A stretch of DNA of 64,000 nucleotides from the NCBI GenBank assembly GCA_944990035.1, contig CALYLX010000119.1, positions 186,001 to 250,000 on the forward strand, read 5' to 3'. Each line of letters opens with the position of its first letter. Position 1 is the first letter of the stretch. A program made the position numbers and the translations under genes. The stretch is from Clitopilus passeckerianus. Its lineage: Eukaryota; Basidiomycota; Agaricomycetes; Agaricales; Entolomataceae. Below, piece after piece: positions 9,147-20,247 of this stretch. Under the pieces are notes generated by a model. It worked only from the letters and a program-made list of their open reading frames with translations. It searched no databases and was not told where the DNA came from.

Positions 9147-10637
9147 CGCAGGCCCACCCCACGACAACACAGCAGAAGCACGCAACAGGCCGATTGCCGT
9201 TGCGGCTACCACTCAGTCACCACGGTCGTACACAGGGCAGACCACCCGCCACGAAATACCACTCTAGTAGAAGGAACCAACAACGTCTACAAGTTCACCA
9301 ACGGAAGCTACTGCGGTTTTAATCACAACAATAACCGCTGGTGCTACGCCTCTCTCTCCCTTGGCAAATTCACATTCACCACCGTTGCCGTTGAAAGCAG
9401 ACACTTCCACGCTCTAGACTTCCCTACCCCTGAACGACCTCATAAGACCCCTGCTATTGTCCGAGCTCAACGAGAACACGACATTGAAGTAGACGAGGAG
9501 GAACAGCGACGCTTCGCACCATTACCCACAGCAATATCCAGGAACCCATCACTAGTCCCGTCTACCAGCGCTTCTGTCTTGCCCGAAGAGGAAGAAGAAG
9601 AACACCAAGTACAACAACAGCTAGAGGAGAGCCCCACAGCTGAGCCAGAGGAGCGCCCCAGTGCAGAAACAATTGAACCAGAGACCGACTTCGATTTCGA
9701 CTACGAAATGTCACAAGACAACAACAACAAGAAGGACATTGGAGCCAAACCCCAAACGTTCTCCGGAGACCGATCCAAGACCAGAAAGTTCATTCAGGAA
9801 CTTGAAGACTACCTCATCCTAAACAACCTCAACCAACTCGAAGATGACAAGAAGATTCGCATCGCCCTATCCTTCCTCAAAGAAGGAACTGCAGCAGCAT
9901 GGGGATTAGAATTTCACGATAAATATTCAGCAGCTGAAAGGAAAGCCACCTACGCTGAATTTATCAACCAATTCAAAGAAGCCTTTTCCCCTACCGACGA
10001 CAAAGCTGCCGCACTCCTCCAACTCAAAGCCTTACGACAGGATGGGACAGCTGACGAATTTGTCACCGTCTTCAAGAATATTCTTGCACGAACTGATCTC
10101 AGCGGTGACACTGCAAAGATTGAGATCTTCATGGAAGGACTTACCCCCAAACTCCGAGAGAAAATTCTCTTTTCCGATTCCCCTCCTATCACATTCGACG
10201 ATTGGGTCAAGAAAGCCGTCCAGTTTGACAACAACTGGCGACGTGCCAAGACAATCATGGGACATACCCGTATCATCAAGACATCTGATATGGTCAAAGG
10301 TGCTTACAAAACACCTACTGGAGCCCGAGACCCAATGGCTATGGATGTTGATCGTTTCACCACTGATCCACCCAAACGCCGCCTCACCCAGGAGGAAAGA
10401 GAACATCACAAGAAGAACAACTTGTGCTACTATTGCTCCAAGAAAGGTCACACGATCCAACAATGTCTTCAAAGGAAGAATTTTGGAAGAACCTACCCTA
10501 GCAACAACGACAGCCGATTCCACAAGAAACCTGAGAAGGGAGCCGAGTTGATCAAATATGTCAGAGCAGTCCTAGCTGACATGCCCCAAGAAGAAGCCGC
10601 TGAATTCTACACTGAAGCAGAGGCTGAGGGTTTTTAA
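9147..10637 (+). CDS. gag: Gag of element B, with ATG-free open N-terminal extension
   Basis: The first ATG is at 9708, giving a 309-aa Gag: capsid region (QTFSGDRSKTRKFIQELEDY onward, ALSFLKEGTAAAW) and a CX2CX4HX4C knuckle (CYYCSKKGHTIQQC). The same frame is open without a stop from 9147, adding 187 codons that contain SYCGFNHNNNRW and a Glu-rich stretch. No ATG occurs between the predicted RNA start (8930) and 9708. Either initiation is non-AUG, as for the CUG-started extended Gag of some retroviruses, or the leader has simply been kept free of ATG for scanning. The gene ends GAG GGT TTT TAA at the frameshift site. Confidence 0.85.
   Translation, partial: RRPTPRQHSRSTQQADCRCGYHSVTTVVHRADHPPRNTTLVEGTNNVYKFTNGSYCGFNHNNNRWCYASLSLGKFTFTTVAVESRHFHALDFPTPERPHKTPAIVRAQREHDIEVDEEEQRRFAPLPTAISRNPSLVPSTSASVLPEEEEEEHQVQQQLEESPTAEPEERPSAETIEPETDFDFDYEMSQDNNNKKDIGAKPQTFSGDRSKTRKFIQELEDYLILNNLNQLEDDKKIRIALSFLKEGTAAAWGLEFHDKYSAAERKATYAEFINQFKEAFSPTDDKAAALLQLKALRQDGTADEFVTVFKNILARTDLSGDTAKIEIFMEGLTPKLREKILFSDSPPITFDDWVKKAVQFDNNWRRAKTIMGHTRIIKTSDMVKGAYKTPTGARDPMAMDVDRFTTDPPKRRLTQEEREHHKKNNLCYYCSKKGHTIQQCLQRKNFGRTYPSNNDSRFHKKPEKGAELIKYVRAVLADMPQEEAAEFYTEAEAEGF
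10628..10634 (+). promoter_or_regulatory. Predicted -1 frameshift heptamer GGGTTTT
   Basis: G-GGT-TTT followed directly by the gag stop TAA. The -1 frame continues into pol as FLKRKTAKPTSV. The position and the adjacent stop match element A. Confidence 0.6.
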
Positions 10638-13600
10638 AGAGGAAGACTGCAAAGCCGACGTCAGTACTTCCTCGCCCGATTGATATTTCCAGTGTACTTG
10701 TAGCTACTGATTTTTATGCTGAATCTATGCGTATCCCAATCTCTCTACAAGACCCCCTAGATGGAAATACAACAATCGCCGGCACAAAAGCTCTCATTGA
10801 CTCTGGAGCGCAAGGGTCATTTATCGACTCCGTCTTCGCCAAGACACATCACCTCCCACTACTCCCACTCCGACAACCGATTACAGCACGAAACGTTGAT
10901 GGCACCCTGAACAAACAAGGAACTATTACCCACTTTACCTGGGTTATTGCCAAGATAGGGACAGCCATCATCAAGGAAAGATGTTTTGTCACTGGACTCG
11001 GGAAAGACCACCTGATTTTTGGATTACCCTGGCTAAAACGGGTAGATCCAATCATATCGTGGAGCGACGGCACACTCGAAATCGACGAATCACGCATTAC
11101 CCAACGACTGTCGCAAACATTGATGCGAGCAGTAGACATCAAGCGGATGAGAGCCATCCGAGAACAACTACTAGAGGAAAACACGCCACCTACTCAGCAC
11201 CTGATTGTTCCGAAGAGAATCCCGGAAAATCAGAAGGACTTAGCGACTATTTCCGAATAGTCGAAGACGGAGAAGAGATCAATGAAGATTTTCTCATCGC
11301 ATACTGCCAGAACGAACCGGCAGTCGGAATATTCACCAAGGAGGAACCCCACTTACGCAGGAACACACAAAGGATTACCTTGTGTACGGGCCAATCAGGC
11401 CAACTACCACAATACGACAGACGGTGGTAACACACCATCCAGCAACCAGACACCACACACAGCAGGTGTGGATACGTGCGAAAACATCAATTTCGCAAGC
11501 TCTGGAACATAAACGAGAAGATAAGGAACCAAAGAAATCCCTTGACGAAATCATGCCCGACTATCTTCAAGACTACAGAAAAGTCTTTGAGAAAGCAGCA
11601 TCTGAACGATTCCCACCAAGCCGACCCTGGGATCACGCCATAGATCTGAAGACAGATTTCGTGCCAAAAGACTGCAAGGTCTATCCGCTCAGCCCCTTAG
11701 AGCAAGAAAAACTCGACGAGTTTCTCAAGGAAAATCTAGCCAAAGGATACATCCGAGAATCCAACTCCCCACAAGCATCTCCGTTCTTCTTTGTTGCAAA
11801 GAAAGACTCGGAAGCCCTGAGACCATGTCAGGATTACCGACGACTCAACGAAGGAACAATACCTAACGCTTACCCCCGCTGGCTAGCGAACTCATCGATA
11901 AACTCAAAGGAGCAACTGTCTTCACCAAACTCGACATTCGATGGGGATATCACAACATCCGCATCAAAGATGGTGACCAATGGAAAGCAGCGTTCAAGAC
12001 CAACCGAGGGTTATTTGAACCAATGGTGATGTTCTTTGGACTAATGAACTCACCCGGTACCTTCCAAGCAATGATGAACCACCTTTTCCGAGACATGATA
12101 GACGAAGGATGGGTCATCATCTACATGGACGACATCCTCATCTTCTCCAACGATCCAGAAAAACACCGAACGCACACGCAGAGTCTTACAAAGACTACAA
12201 AACAACGATCTCTACCTCAAAGCAGAGAAATGCCAATTTGACACCACAAGAGTGGAATACCTTGGGTTCATCATTGAACCAAACAAGATCTCCATGGACC
12301 CTGTCAAACTTGCAGGGATGCGCGACTGGCCTACGCCAACTACAGTAAAGGAAGTCCGATCATTCCTAGGATTCGGAAACTTTTACCGCAGGTTCATCGG
12401 AAAATATGCGGAAATTGCCAAACCGCTGAACGAACTCACCAAGAAAGACAAGAAATGGGAATGGACCAATGAATGTCACAAAGCTTTCACTACCCTGAAA
12501 GACAAATTCCTGGAAGCGCCTGTGTTGCTGATGCCTGATCCCACGAAGCCATTTGTGGTGGAAAGCGACGCCTCAAAACATGCAACAGGAGCAGTCCTAC
12601 AACAACGTGACGCCAACGGATCATGGCACCCATGTGGTTTCATATCTAAATCGTTCTCGGAAACAGAACGGAACTATGAAATCTACGACCGAGAACTTCT
12701 AGGCATTATCCGCGCATTAGAAACCTGGCGACACTACTTCCATGGATCCCAACATTCAGTTGTGATTCTATCCGATCACAAAAACCTCACATACTTCCGA
12801 GAAGCCCGGAAGTTGAACCGACGACAAGCAAGATGGAATTTGATGCTATCCCAGTTTAACATCAAACTTGTACACACCCCTGGTGCAAAGATGATACAAT
12901 CTGACGCACTATCTCGACGACCAGACCACATCCCAGGTGAAGACACCGACAACGAAGACATCATTCTCCTCCCCGACAAGCTCTTCCTTCGCTCAATTGA
13001 CATTGAACTAAAGGACGAAATTGTACACAAGATGGTCAATGACAAACTGATTGTTGACGCCATTCGCACCGCCAAAGAAGACGGACCCCACCAATCCGAT
13101 CAAACCTGGAAGACTGGAAATTTGACGATGGCATCTTGTACTACAAGGACAAGTGTGTGGTACCAGATGACGAAGACCTCCGAAGGAAGATAGTCCAACG
13201 TTATCACGATCTACCCAGCGCAGGACACCCTGGACAATTTGGGACACTGGAAAAAGTCCGGAAGGACTACTGGTGGCCAGGGATGTCAGTGTTCATCAAG
13301 AACTTTGTGCAGGGCTGTGCAATGTGCCAGCAAATGAAAATCAATCGCCACCCCACCGCTCCACCATTAATGCCCATCAAATCCGAAACCACTAGGCCAT
13401 TTTCGCTAGTGACGTACGATTTTCACACGGATCTCCCAGAGAGTGATGGTTTCGATAGCATTATGGCCGTGGTCGACCATGGAGCTACGAAGGGGGCAAT
13501 TTTCATCCCTTGCACAAAGAAAATCGACGCCACAGGAACTGCAAACGCCTACATTGACAACGTTTACCGTCGCTTTGGACTTCCCGACAAAGGAATTTCA

Positions 13601-14449
13601 GACAGAGGACCTCAATTCGCCTCTAAAGTTTTCCAAGAAATGGGACGACTCCTTGGAATCAAGCTCAACATGAGCACCGCCTACCACCCACAAACCGATG
13701 GTGCGACAGAAAGGATCAATCAGGAGATTGATGCCTATCTCCGCATCTTCTGTGCACAGAACCCCGAATCCTGGTCCAAATGGATTACCACTCTAGAATT
13801 CTCCTACAACAGCCGAACACACTCTGTCACCAAACGAACCCCATTCTACCTAATGATGGGATACGAACCACCTGCACTCCCATCAGTTGCTCCCACTAGC
13901 AAAATTCCCGCAGTTGACAAACGGATCAAGGAACTTCTGCTAGCACGCGATGAAGCAAATGCTGCACATGCACTTGCTGCGCAACGCATGGCAGAGAAGA
14001 TCACACGACAGTTCACCCCATTCAAAGTCGGAGAAAAGGTGTGGTTAGAAGCCACAAATCTCAATCAAGGAAACATCTCCAAGAAACTAGCACCCAAACG
14101 AGAAGGACCCTTCAAGATACTTGAGGTAAAGGACACCTGACCTATAAACTCGACCTGCCAAGACGATGGAAGATCCACCCGGTGATTCACGCGTCACTTC
14201 TCACCCGTTACATCTCCACCAAAGCGCATGGACCCAGCTTCTAAACCGCCACCTGACGAAATCGACGGAATAGAAGAATACGAAATAGAAGCAATTGTGG
14301 CCCATCAGAAACAAGGCAAAGGGCGACACAGATACCTCGTAAAATGGAAGGGATGGCCATCAGCGGACAACGAATGGATGCCCGAGTCGGAACTGCGGAA
14401 CGCCAAGAAAATACTCACCGAGTATAAAAAGAGGAAGAAACTCACCTGA
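10634..14449 (+). pseudogene. pol: Pol of element B, multiply frameshifted
   Basis: All expected domains can be followed by switching frames. Protease ALIDSGAQGSFID (10796 on), RT ([17 protein letters not shown], near 12116), RNase H (ESDASKHATGAVL), integrase finger and DDE core (SDRGPQFASKVF near 13600) and chromodomain (IEAIVAHQKQGKGRHRYLVK, 14228-14449). Frame changes occur near 11210-11245, 11380-11460, 11876 (in a C run), 12172, 13095, 14131 and 14240. Pol as given cannot yield an active enzyme, which contrasts with the identical LTRs. Confidence 0.88.
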
Positions 14450-14487
14450 CACCACATAGCAAACCCACTCACATCCACTATATAACA

Positions 14488-15349
14488 ATGTCTCAAAATG
14501 CCTCTTCCTACGACCGCACCATCATCCGCAACACCTTCAAATCCGATACCGCTATTACGGCGCTCCGTACGCATACTGCCTGGAGCAGCAACGACAACCC
14601 TCTCACCGCTGTGGGAGAACAAGGAACCCTCTACCAAAACCGACGAACCGAAACTCGCGAAGTGGCTCGTCTGCGCCACCAATTTGCGAAAACCACTGAC
14701 GATCTTGATCAACTTTTGGACAAAGTTGATCGAGAAACGGAGGAGACCCTCACAGACCTCTTCTTTGCTATTGGAGGAACAGCTTTCCTCGACGAATTCT
14801 TCCCGAACGACAAAACTGGTTCAACAACCCAGAGGAGACAGACTTGAAACCCTTGCCTCCAATCCCTGGGGGCCTGAGGAAAGTCAAGAAGAGGAAGTCA
14901 CAATCCTCACTGCACGTCAAGTTTGCGGAACCCTACGAGCATTTCCTCCCGTCACCAATTTACACACCGCCGCAAAAATAAAACATAACCCCTTCGTCAA
15001 AAAGAACAGAACGACAACAAGGAAAACATCAATCCCAATGGCAAACCCTCCAACGCCATACCTCTCCGCATTCGAAAGCCCACCAGAGTCCGACTCACCA
15101 ACGCTGGTGAACCTTCCCTCGACAGTATCGTCCCAGAAGGCGCCGCGCACCGGATACCTTGCCAACAGACCACCACCACCCAGATGGTTCAGATGCTACA
15201 TTTGTGGAGGCAGACACCGACAGTGTCATTGCTTTCGTTTTGTGTGTCGTCTGTGCCATCATCGTGGCCCAGGCCATTACCCGGTTAGCTGCCCACAACG
15301 CTACCACAAGGGCATAGACCGTCACTTCTGGGGTAAAGGAAGGAATTGA
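14488..15349 (+). pseudogene. ORF3 of element B (tandem zinc-knuckle protein), frameshifted
   Basis: Starts MSQNASSYDRTIIRNTFKSD and aligns along its whole length with ORF3 of A and C. It keeps EETLTDLFFAIGGTAFLDE, the NPWGPEE motif, and the zinc region CYICGGRHRQCHC plus CRLCHHRGPGHYPVSC. Frame breaks lie near 14815, 15000 and 15115. Function unknown; see ORF3 of element A. Confidence 0.8.
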
Positions 15350-15372
15350 AGTCGGGAGACTTCAACGATAGC

Positions 15373-15382
15373 GAGAGGGTAA
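15373..15382 (+). promoter_or_regulatory. Polypurine tract of element B
   Basis: GAGAGGGTAA immediately before the 3' LTR. The same 10-mer is found at 20238-20247 in A and 22093-22102 (minus) in C. Confidence 0.7.
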
Positions 15383-15847
15383 TGTTATGATTTTGCTTAC
15401 ATGTTTCTCCTTACATACCCCGGCCCGCTTACCTATGCACGATTACTCACATATGCTGCGCATCACTGCGCATTTTTCATCTTTTTCCATGCTTACTCCG
15501 CATCTCTCACGATCGTGAGAGACTTATACCTTATCTGACTCTTTCTGACTCATGTACTTACTCATCATGCTGCGCATGACTCATTACTTACTCAGCATGC
15601 TGCGCATGTGCTATATTTAGAACTACTAGATAGGTATATAAACCTGTACCATTTGGTCAAGGCTCCTCAGCTTGACCTAGGCAATCTACCTAACTGCTTA
15701 GTTCTCTATTTCGCCTTTAAGTCCCTTGCTTCGTCAATCTCACCAGGTCGTCAGTACAGCCGCAGCTGCTGACAAATCTCTGTCTTTGTTTATCAAAGAC
15801 ATCGAGCGTAAACAGTATTACCTAAGTTGTTAGGCTCTGCCTTAACA
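15383..15847 (+). repeat. 3' LTR of element B (465 bp)
   Basis: Same length and, by eye, same sequence as 8645-9109. Confidence 0.95.
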
Positions 15848-18800
15848 CACAAGGCGTCAGAACGGTGCCTGGTCACCGGATTAGGGAATGAACACCTGAT
15901 CCTCGGACTCCCATGGCTGAAGCGAACGAATCCAGAAATCAACTGGCAAAAGGGGACACTATTCATTAATCCCAAACGCGTCAAGACATCCCCGCTACGC
16001 ACGGCCCTTGCCCGAGTCCAGATCAGACGACTAGCTGCAACAGAGGAATCACGCCCAGACATTTCCAACGTACCCGACGAACCCGAACCCATTGAAACAC
16101 CTTTAGAAGAACCCAATGACGAACAAGACCTGGTTATTGCCTATGTGAAAGGAGAACCAGTGATGGGGATATTCGAACGAGCCAATTCCCCATTGACGAA
16201 TGAACATCGAGAACCAGAAATCAGAAGAATCCGAGCCGCAAATATCTCCCGAATCACCCGAGACAGAGGATCACTGCAATTTGTCCCGACCCAGAACGTC
16301 TGGATCCGCGCCAAGACGTCCATCTCCCAGACCCTAGAACATCAGAAAACTGAAGAAGTCAAGAAGAAACTTGAAGACCTCATTCCCCCCGAATACCACG
16401 AATTCAAGAAAGTCTTCGAGAAAGAAGCATCAGAACGATTTCCCCCATCTCGGCCTTGGGATCACGCCATTGATCTCAAACCAGACTTTGTTCCGAAAGA
16501 CTGCAAGGTCTATCCTCTCAACCCAAAGGAGCAAGCCGAAATGGACAAATTTCTCGAAGAAAACTTACGGAAAGGATACATCTGACCCTCGAAATCACCT
16601 CAAGCATCACCCTTCTTCTTTGTAGCAAAGAAAGAAGCAAACGCACTACGACCCTGCCAAGATTACCGATATCTCAACAGTGGAACTGTCAAGAATGCCT
16701 ACCCCTTACCACTAGTCAGCGACCTACTCGACAAACTCAGAGGAGCAAAGATTTTCACAAAACTAGACATCCGATGGGGATATCATAATGTCCGGATCAA
16801 AGAAGGAGACGAGTGGAAAGCAGCCTTCAAAACAAATCGAGGCTTGTTTGAACCCACCGTCATGTTCTTTGGACTATGCAACTCCCCAGCCACGTTTCAA
16901 GCAATGATGAACCACATCTTCAGAGACATGATCGATGAAGGATGGTTAATCATCTACATGGATGACATGTTACTCTTCTCTAAAGACCCAAGAGAACATG
17001 AGAAGCGCACCAAACGGGTACTCCAAAGGCTGATGGAACACAACCTGTTCCTCAAAGCTGAGAAATGCAAATTCAACGTGACAGAAGTCGAATTCCTTGG
17101 AATGATCATATCGCCAGACAAGATCCACATGGACCCAACTAAACTCGATGGGATAAAGAAATGGCCAACCCCGACCACCGTAAAAGAAGTTCGGTCCTTT
17201 TTGGGATTTGGCAACTTCTACCGAAGGTTCATAGGGAAATATGCGGAACTAGCCCGACCCCTGAACAATCTCACCAAGAAAGATCAGCCCTTTACATGGG
17301 GAAAGGAACAAGAAGAAGCATTTGAAGCCCTAAAGAAAAGGTTCGCAGAGACACCCGTACTCACGATGCCCGATCCAACGAAACCATTCACCATTGAATG
17401 TGATGCATCCAAGTGGGCGACAGGAGCAGTACTACGCCAACGAGACGAAAATAACGACTGGCACCCTTGTGGATACATCTCTCACTCCTTCACCCCAACC
17501 GAACGGAACTACGAAATCTACGACAGGGAACTACTCGCTATAGTCAGAGCACTAGAGACTTGGCGACACTATCTACAAGGATCAGCCCACCCTGTCACGG
17601 TATTCTCCGACCATAAGAATCTGACCTACTACCGAACGCCACAGAAACTTAGCCGACGACAGGCACGATGGAGTTTACTCCTCTCCCAATATGACTTAAA
17701 CCTAGTCCATGTACCAGGAACTCAGATGGTCCAATCTGACGAACTATCCCGACGAGCAGATCACATTCTAGACCACGACACCGACAACGAAGACATCACC
17801 ATGCTACCTGATAAACTCTTCATCCGAATAATTGACACCGAACTTAAGGCGGAATTTGCCGAACACATGATGAAAGACGAATTCTTCACGGAAGCAATAC
17901 GACACCTGAAGAACCACTCTACCCCCATCAAATCAGCTTTAGCCGACTGGAAAGTAGAGGACTCTCTCCTCTTCTTCCGGGGGCGATGCTACGTCCCTAA
18001 TGACGCTACCCTACGACGAAGCCTCATACAGAAGTATCATGACGCACCTATGGCCGGACACCCAGGAGCATTCAAGACGATGGAGTTAATTTCCGAACAC
18101 TACTGGTGGCCCAGAATGTTTGGAACTGTCAAATCCTACGTTGATGGATGTGCCCCTTGCCAACAGATGAAGGTCAATACACACCCCACGGCACCTCCCC
18201 TGAACCCAGTCAAATTTACCGCCACACGACCCTTCGAACTTGCCTCTACAGATTTCATCACTGATCTCCCCGAGGTTAACGGTTACGACTCACTCATGGT
18301 CGTGGTAGACCATGGCCTTAGTAAGGGGGTAATTTTGATCCCTTGCAAGAAGACCATTGACGCCCTAGGCACTGCCAACAACTACCTGGATGCTGTCTAC
18401 AGAAGATTCGGACTTCCTGACAAACTGATATCCGATAGAGGTCCACAATTCGCATCCAAAGTATTCCAAGAACTAGGACGACTCCTAGGAATCAAGCTTT
18501 CCCTGACAACCGCATATCACCCACAAGCAGATGGAGAAACCGAACACGTCAACCAAGACATTGGCGCTTATCTCCGACTATTCTGTGCCAACAACCCCGA
18601 GAAATGGCTAGAACTAATTCCCCTAATGGAATTCGCCCATAACAAACGTGTTCATGCCGTCACCGCACAAACTCCATTCTACCTAATGAACGGAGCAGAA
18701 CCACGTGCTATTCCCCTTCCATATCAGAAGACCAATGTCCCTGCTGCGGAAACCCGAATGAAAGAACTCCAACAGGCACGAGACGAAGCTGCGGCTGCCC

Positions 18801-19332
18801 ATGAACTTGCGAGACAAAAGATGGCCGAACGTGTCCGAAGTAACTTCAAACCATTTGAACAAGGACAGAAGGTCTGGTTGGAAACAACTAACCTAAAACT
18901 GGCATATTACTCAAAAAAGTTCACGCCACGACGAGAAGGCCCCTTCACGATCAAAGAAGTTCTAGGTCCGCTGACCTACAGATTAGAACTACCCCGAGCA
19001 TGGAAAATTCACCCTGTGTTCCACGCCACCCTCCTCACACCATACAAGGAAACCGAGACACATGGGCCCAATTTCCTAGAACCGCCACCTGACCTCATCA
19101 ATCAAGAAGAAGAATGGGAAGTGGAAGAAATTGTCGCACACAAACGACATCGTGGGAGGATCCTTTACAAGATCAAGTGGAAAGGATATCCGACATCGGA
19201 GAACTCATGGGAACCTGTGAGAAACCTCCAGAACGCCAAGAAGACCCTTGAAGCATATAAGAAGAGGAAGAACATTCGGTGAATCTCCATCAACCCACAG
19301 CACTTTGCCGAAGCAAACACATCTTGCTTATA

Positions 19333-20214
19333 ATGTCCTCCAATGTCTCCTCCTACGACCGCACCATCATCCTTAACACCTTCAAAACCGATTCCGCTGT
19401 TACGGCGCTCCGTACGAACACTGCCTGGAGCAGCAACGACAACCTCCTCACTGAAGTGGCAGAGCGGGGCTCAGCCTACCACGACCGAAGAACCGAATTC
19501 CGCAACGAAGTGGCTCGTCTACGCCACCTATATTCGAAAACCCTTGAAGAACTTGATCGAGCTCTTGACAGCTCTGACCAACGCACGGAGGAAACCCTCA
19601 CCGACCTCTTCTTCGCTGCCGGAGGTACAGCCTTCCTTGATCAGCACTATCCTGAACGACGAAGTTGGTTCCCCAACCCGAAGGAGACAGATTTCGAAAC
19701 CCTTGCCGCCAATCCCTGGGGGCCTGAGGAAGATCAAACCACCGAAGAACCGACGATTCTCACGGCATGTCAGGTTCGAGGAACCCTCCAAGAATTCCCC
19801 CCCGTCACCAACCTTGCTACCGCCGCCAAGATAAAGCACAATCCCTTCATTCAAACTACACCCGAGGATCAAGATAGCGACAAGGAAAACGTCAACCCAA
19901 ATGTCAAACCCACCGACACCTTACCTCTTCGCATTCGAAAGCCCACCAGAGTCAGATTCGCCAACTCTGGTGAACCCTCTTCCTCAACAATCTCGTCACA
20001 GAAGGCGCCGCGTACCGGATACCTCGCCAACCAGCCACCACCGCCCCGACACTTCCGATGCTATGTTTGCGGAGGCAGACATCGACAATACCATTGCTTT
20101 CGTTTTGTTTGTCGTCTGTGTCATCATCGCGGCCCAGGCCATTACCCGGTTAACTGTCCACAACGCTATTGGAAGAACATAGACCGCCATTTCTGGGGCA
20201 AGAAGATGAATTGA
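19333..20214 (+). CDS. ORF3 of element A: tandem zinc-knuckle accessory protein
   Basis: 293 aa, intact, beginning 51 nt after the pol stop. The N-terminal region (MSSNVSSYDRTIILNTFKTD, then a Leu-rich stretch at about 56-86 that could form a coiled coil) is followed by NPWGPEE (about 127-133), a disordered Asp/Glu/Lys region and a basic block (RIRKPTRVRF). The C-terminus has two linked zinc motifs, C243-C246-H250-C255 (CX2CX3HX4C) and C260-C263-H270-C275 (CX2CX6HX4C), ending in a basic tail. The position is where some Ty3 elements carry env, but there is no signal peptide or membrane segment in this frame. I do not recognise a family. A nucleic-acid-binding accessory or regulatory role is inferred from the knuckles. 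Confidence 0.85.
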   Translation: MSSNVSSYDRTIILNTFKTDSAVTALRTNTAWSSNDNLLTEVAERGSAYHDRRTEFRNEVARLRHLYSKTLEELDRALDSSDQRTEETLTDLFFAAGGTAFLDQHYPERRSWFPNPKETDFETLAANPWGPEEDQTTEEPTILTACQVRGTLQEFPPVTNLATAAKIKHNPFIQTTPEDQDSDKENVNPNVKPTDTLPLRIRKPTRVRFANSGEPSSSTISSQKAPRTGYLANQPPPPRHFRCYVCGGRHRQYHCFRFVCRLCHHRGPGHYPVNCPQRYWKNIDRHFWGKKMN

Positions 20215-20237
20215 AGCCAGGTGACTTCAACGCTAGC

Positions 20238-20247
20238 GAGAGGGTAA
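20238..20247 (+). promoter_or_regulatory. Polypurine tract of element A
   Basis: GAGAGGGTAA next to the 3' LTR; the plus-strand primer site. Confidence 0.7.

Larger units (their letters stand above)
8645..15847 (+). mobile_element. Ty3/gypsy chromovirus B nested in pol of A
   Basis: 7203 bp, flanked by the 5-bp target duplication CACAA (8640-8644 and 15848-15852). Removing it restores the protease reading frame of A exactly as in element C (GIGKHKASE). The two 465-bp LTRs look identical base for base, so the insertion is recent. It has the same organisation as A but is clearly a different family, at roughly 60-70% protein similarity. Pol and ORF3 contain many frameshifts. Confidence 0.95.
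8319..19282 (+). pseudogene. pol: Pol of element A, split by element B and with one stop
   Basis: The frame runs 8319-8644, then continues at 15853-19282 after element B. Order: aspartic protease (ALVDSGAQGLFID), reverse transcriptase (IIYMDDMLLFS near 16955), RNase H (ECDASKWATGAVL; SDHKNLTYY), integrase with an HHCC finger (GHPG ... CAPCQQMK) and a DDE core (DFITDLP; SDRGPQFASKVF; the Glu in GETEHVNQ), a GPY/F-like segment (EGPFTIKEVLGPLTY) and a C-terminal chromodomain (WEVEEIVAHKRHRG ... IKWKGYPTSENSWEP). A TGA at 16583-16585 replaces the CGA of element C, a C-to-T change at a CpG. Chromodomain integrases usually direct insertion to marked chromatin. Confidence 0.92.

Noticed and set aside
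19901..20182. A 93-codon ATG-started frame overlapping ORF3 with a hydrophobic segment (IAFVLFVVCVIIAAQAI), which looked like a hidden env-like membrane protein.
   Set aside because: B keeps the frame open at the zinc region, but there the overlapping frame changes about 9 residues where the zinc-knuckle frame changes 3. The hydrophobicity is explained by the Cys/His codons read out of frame.
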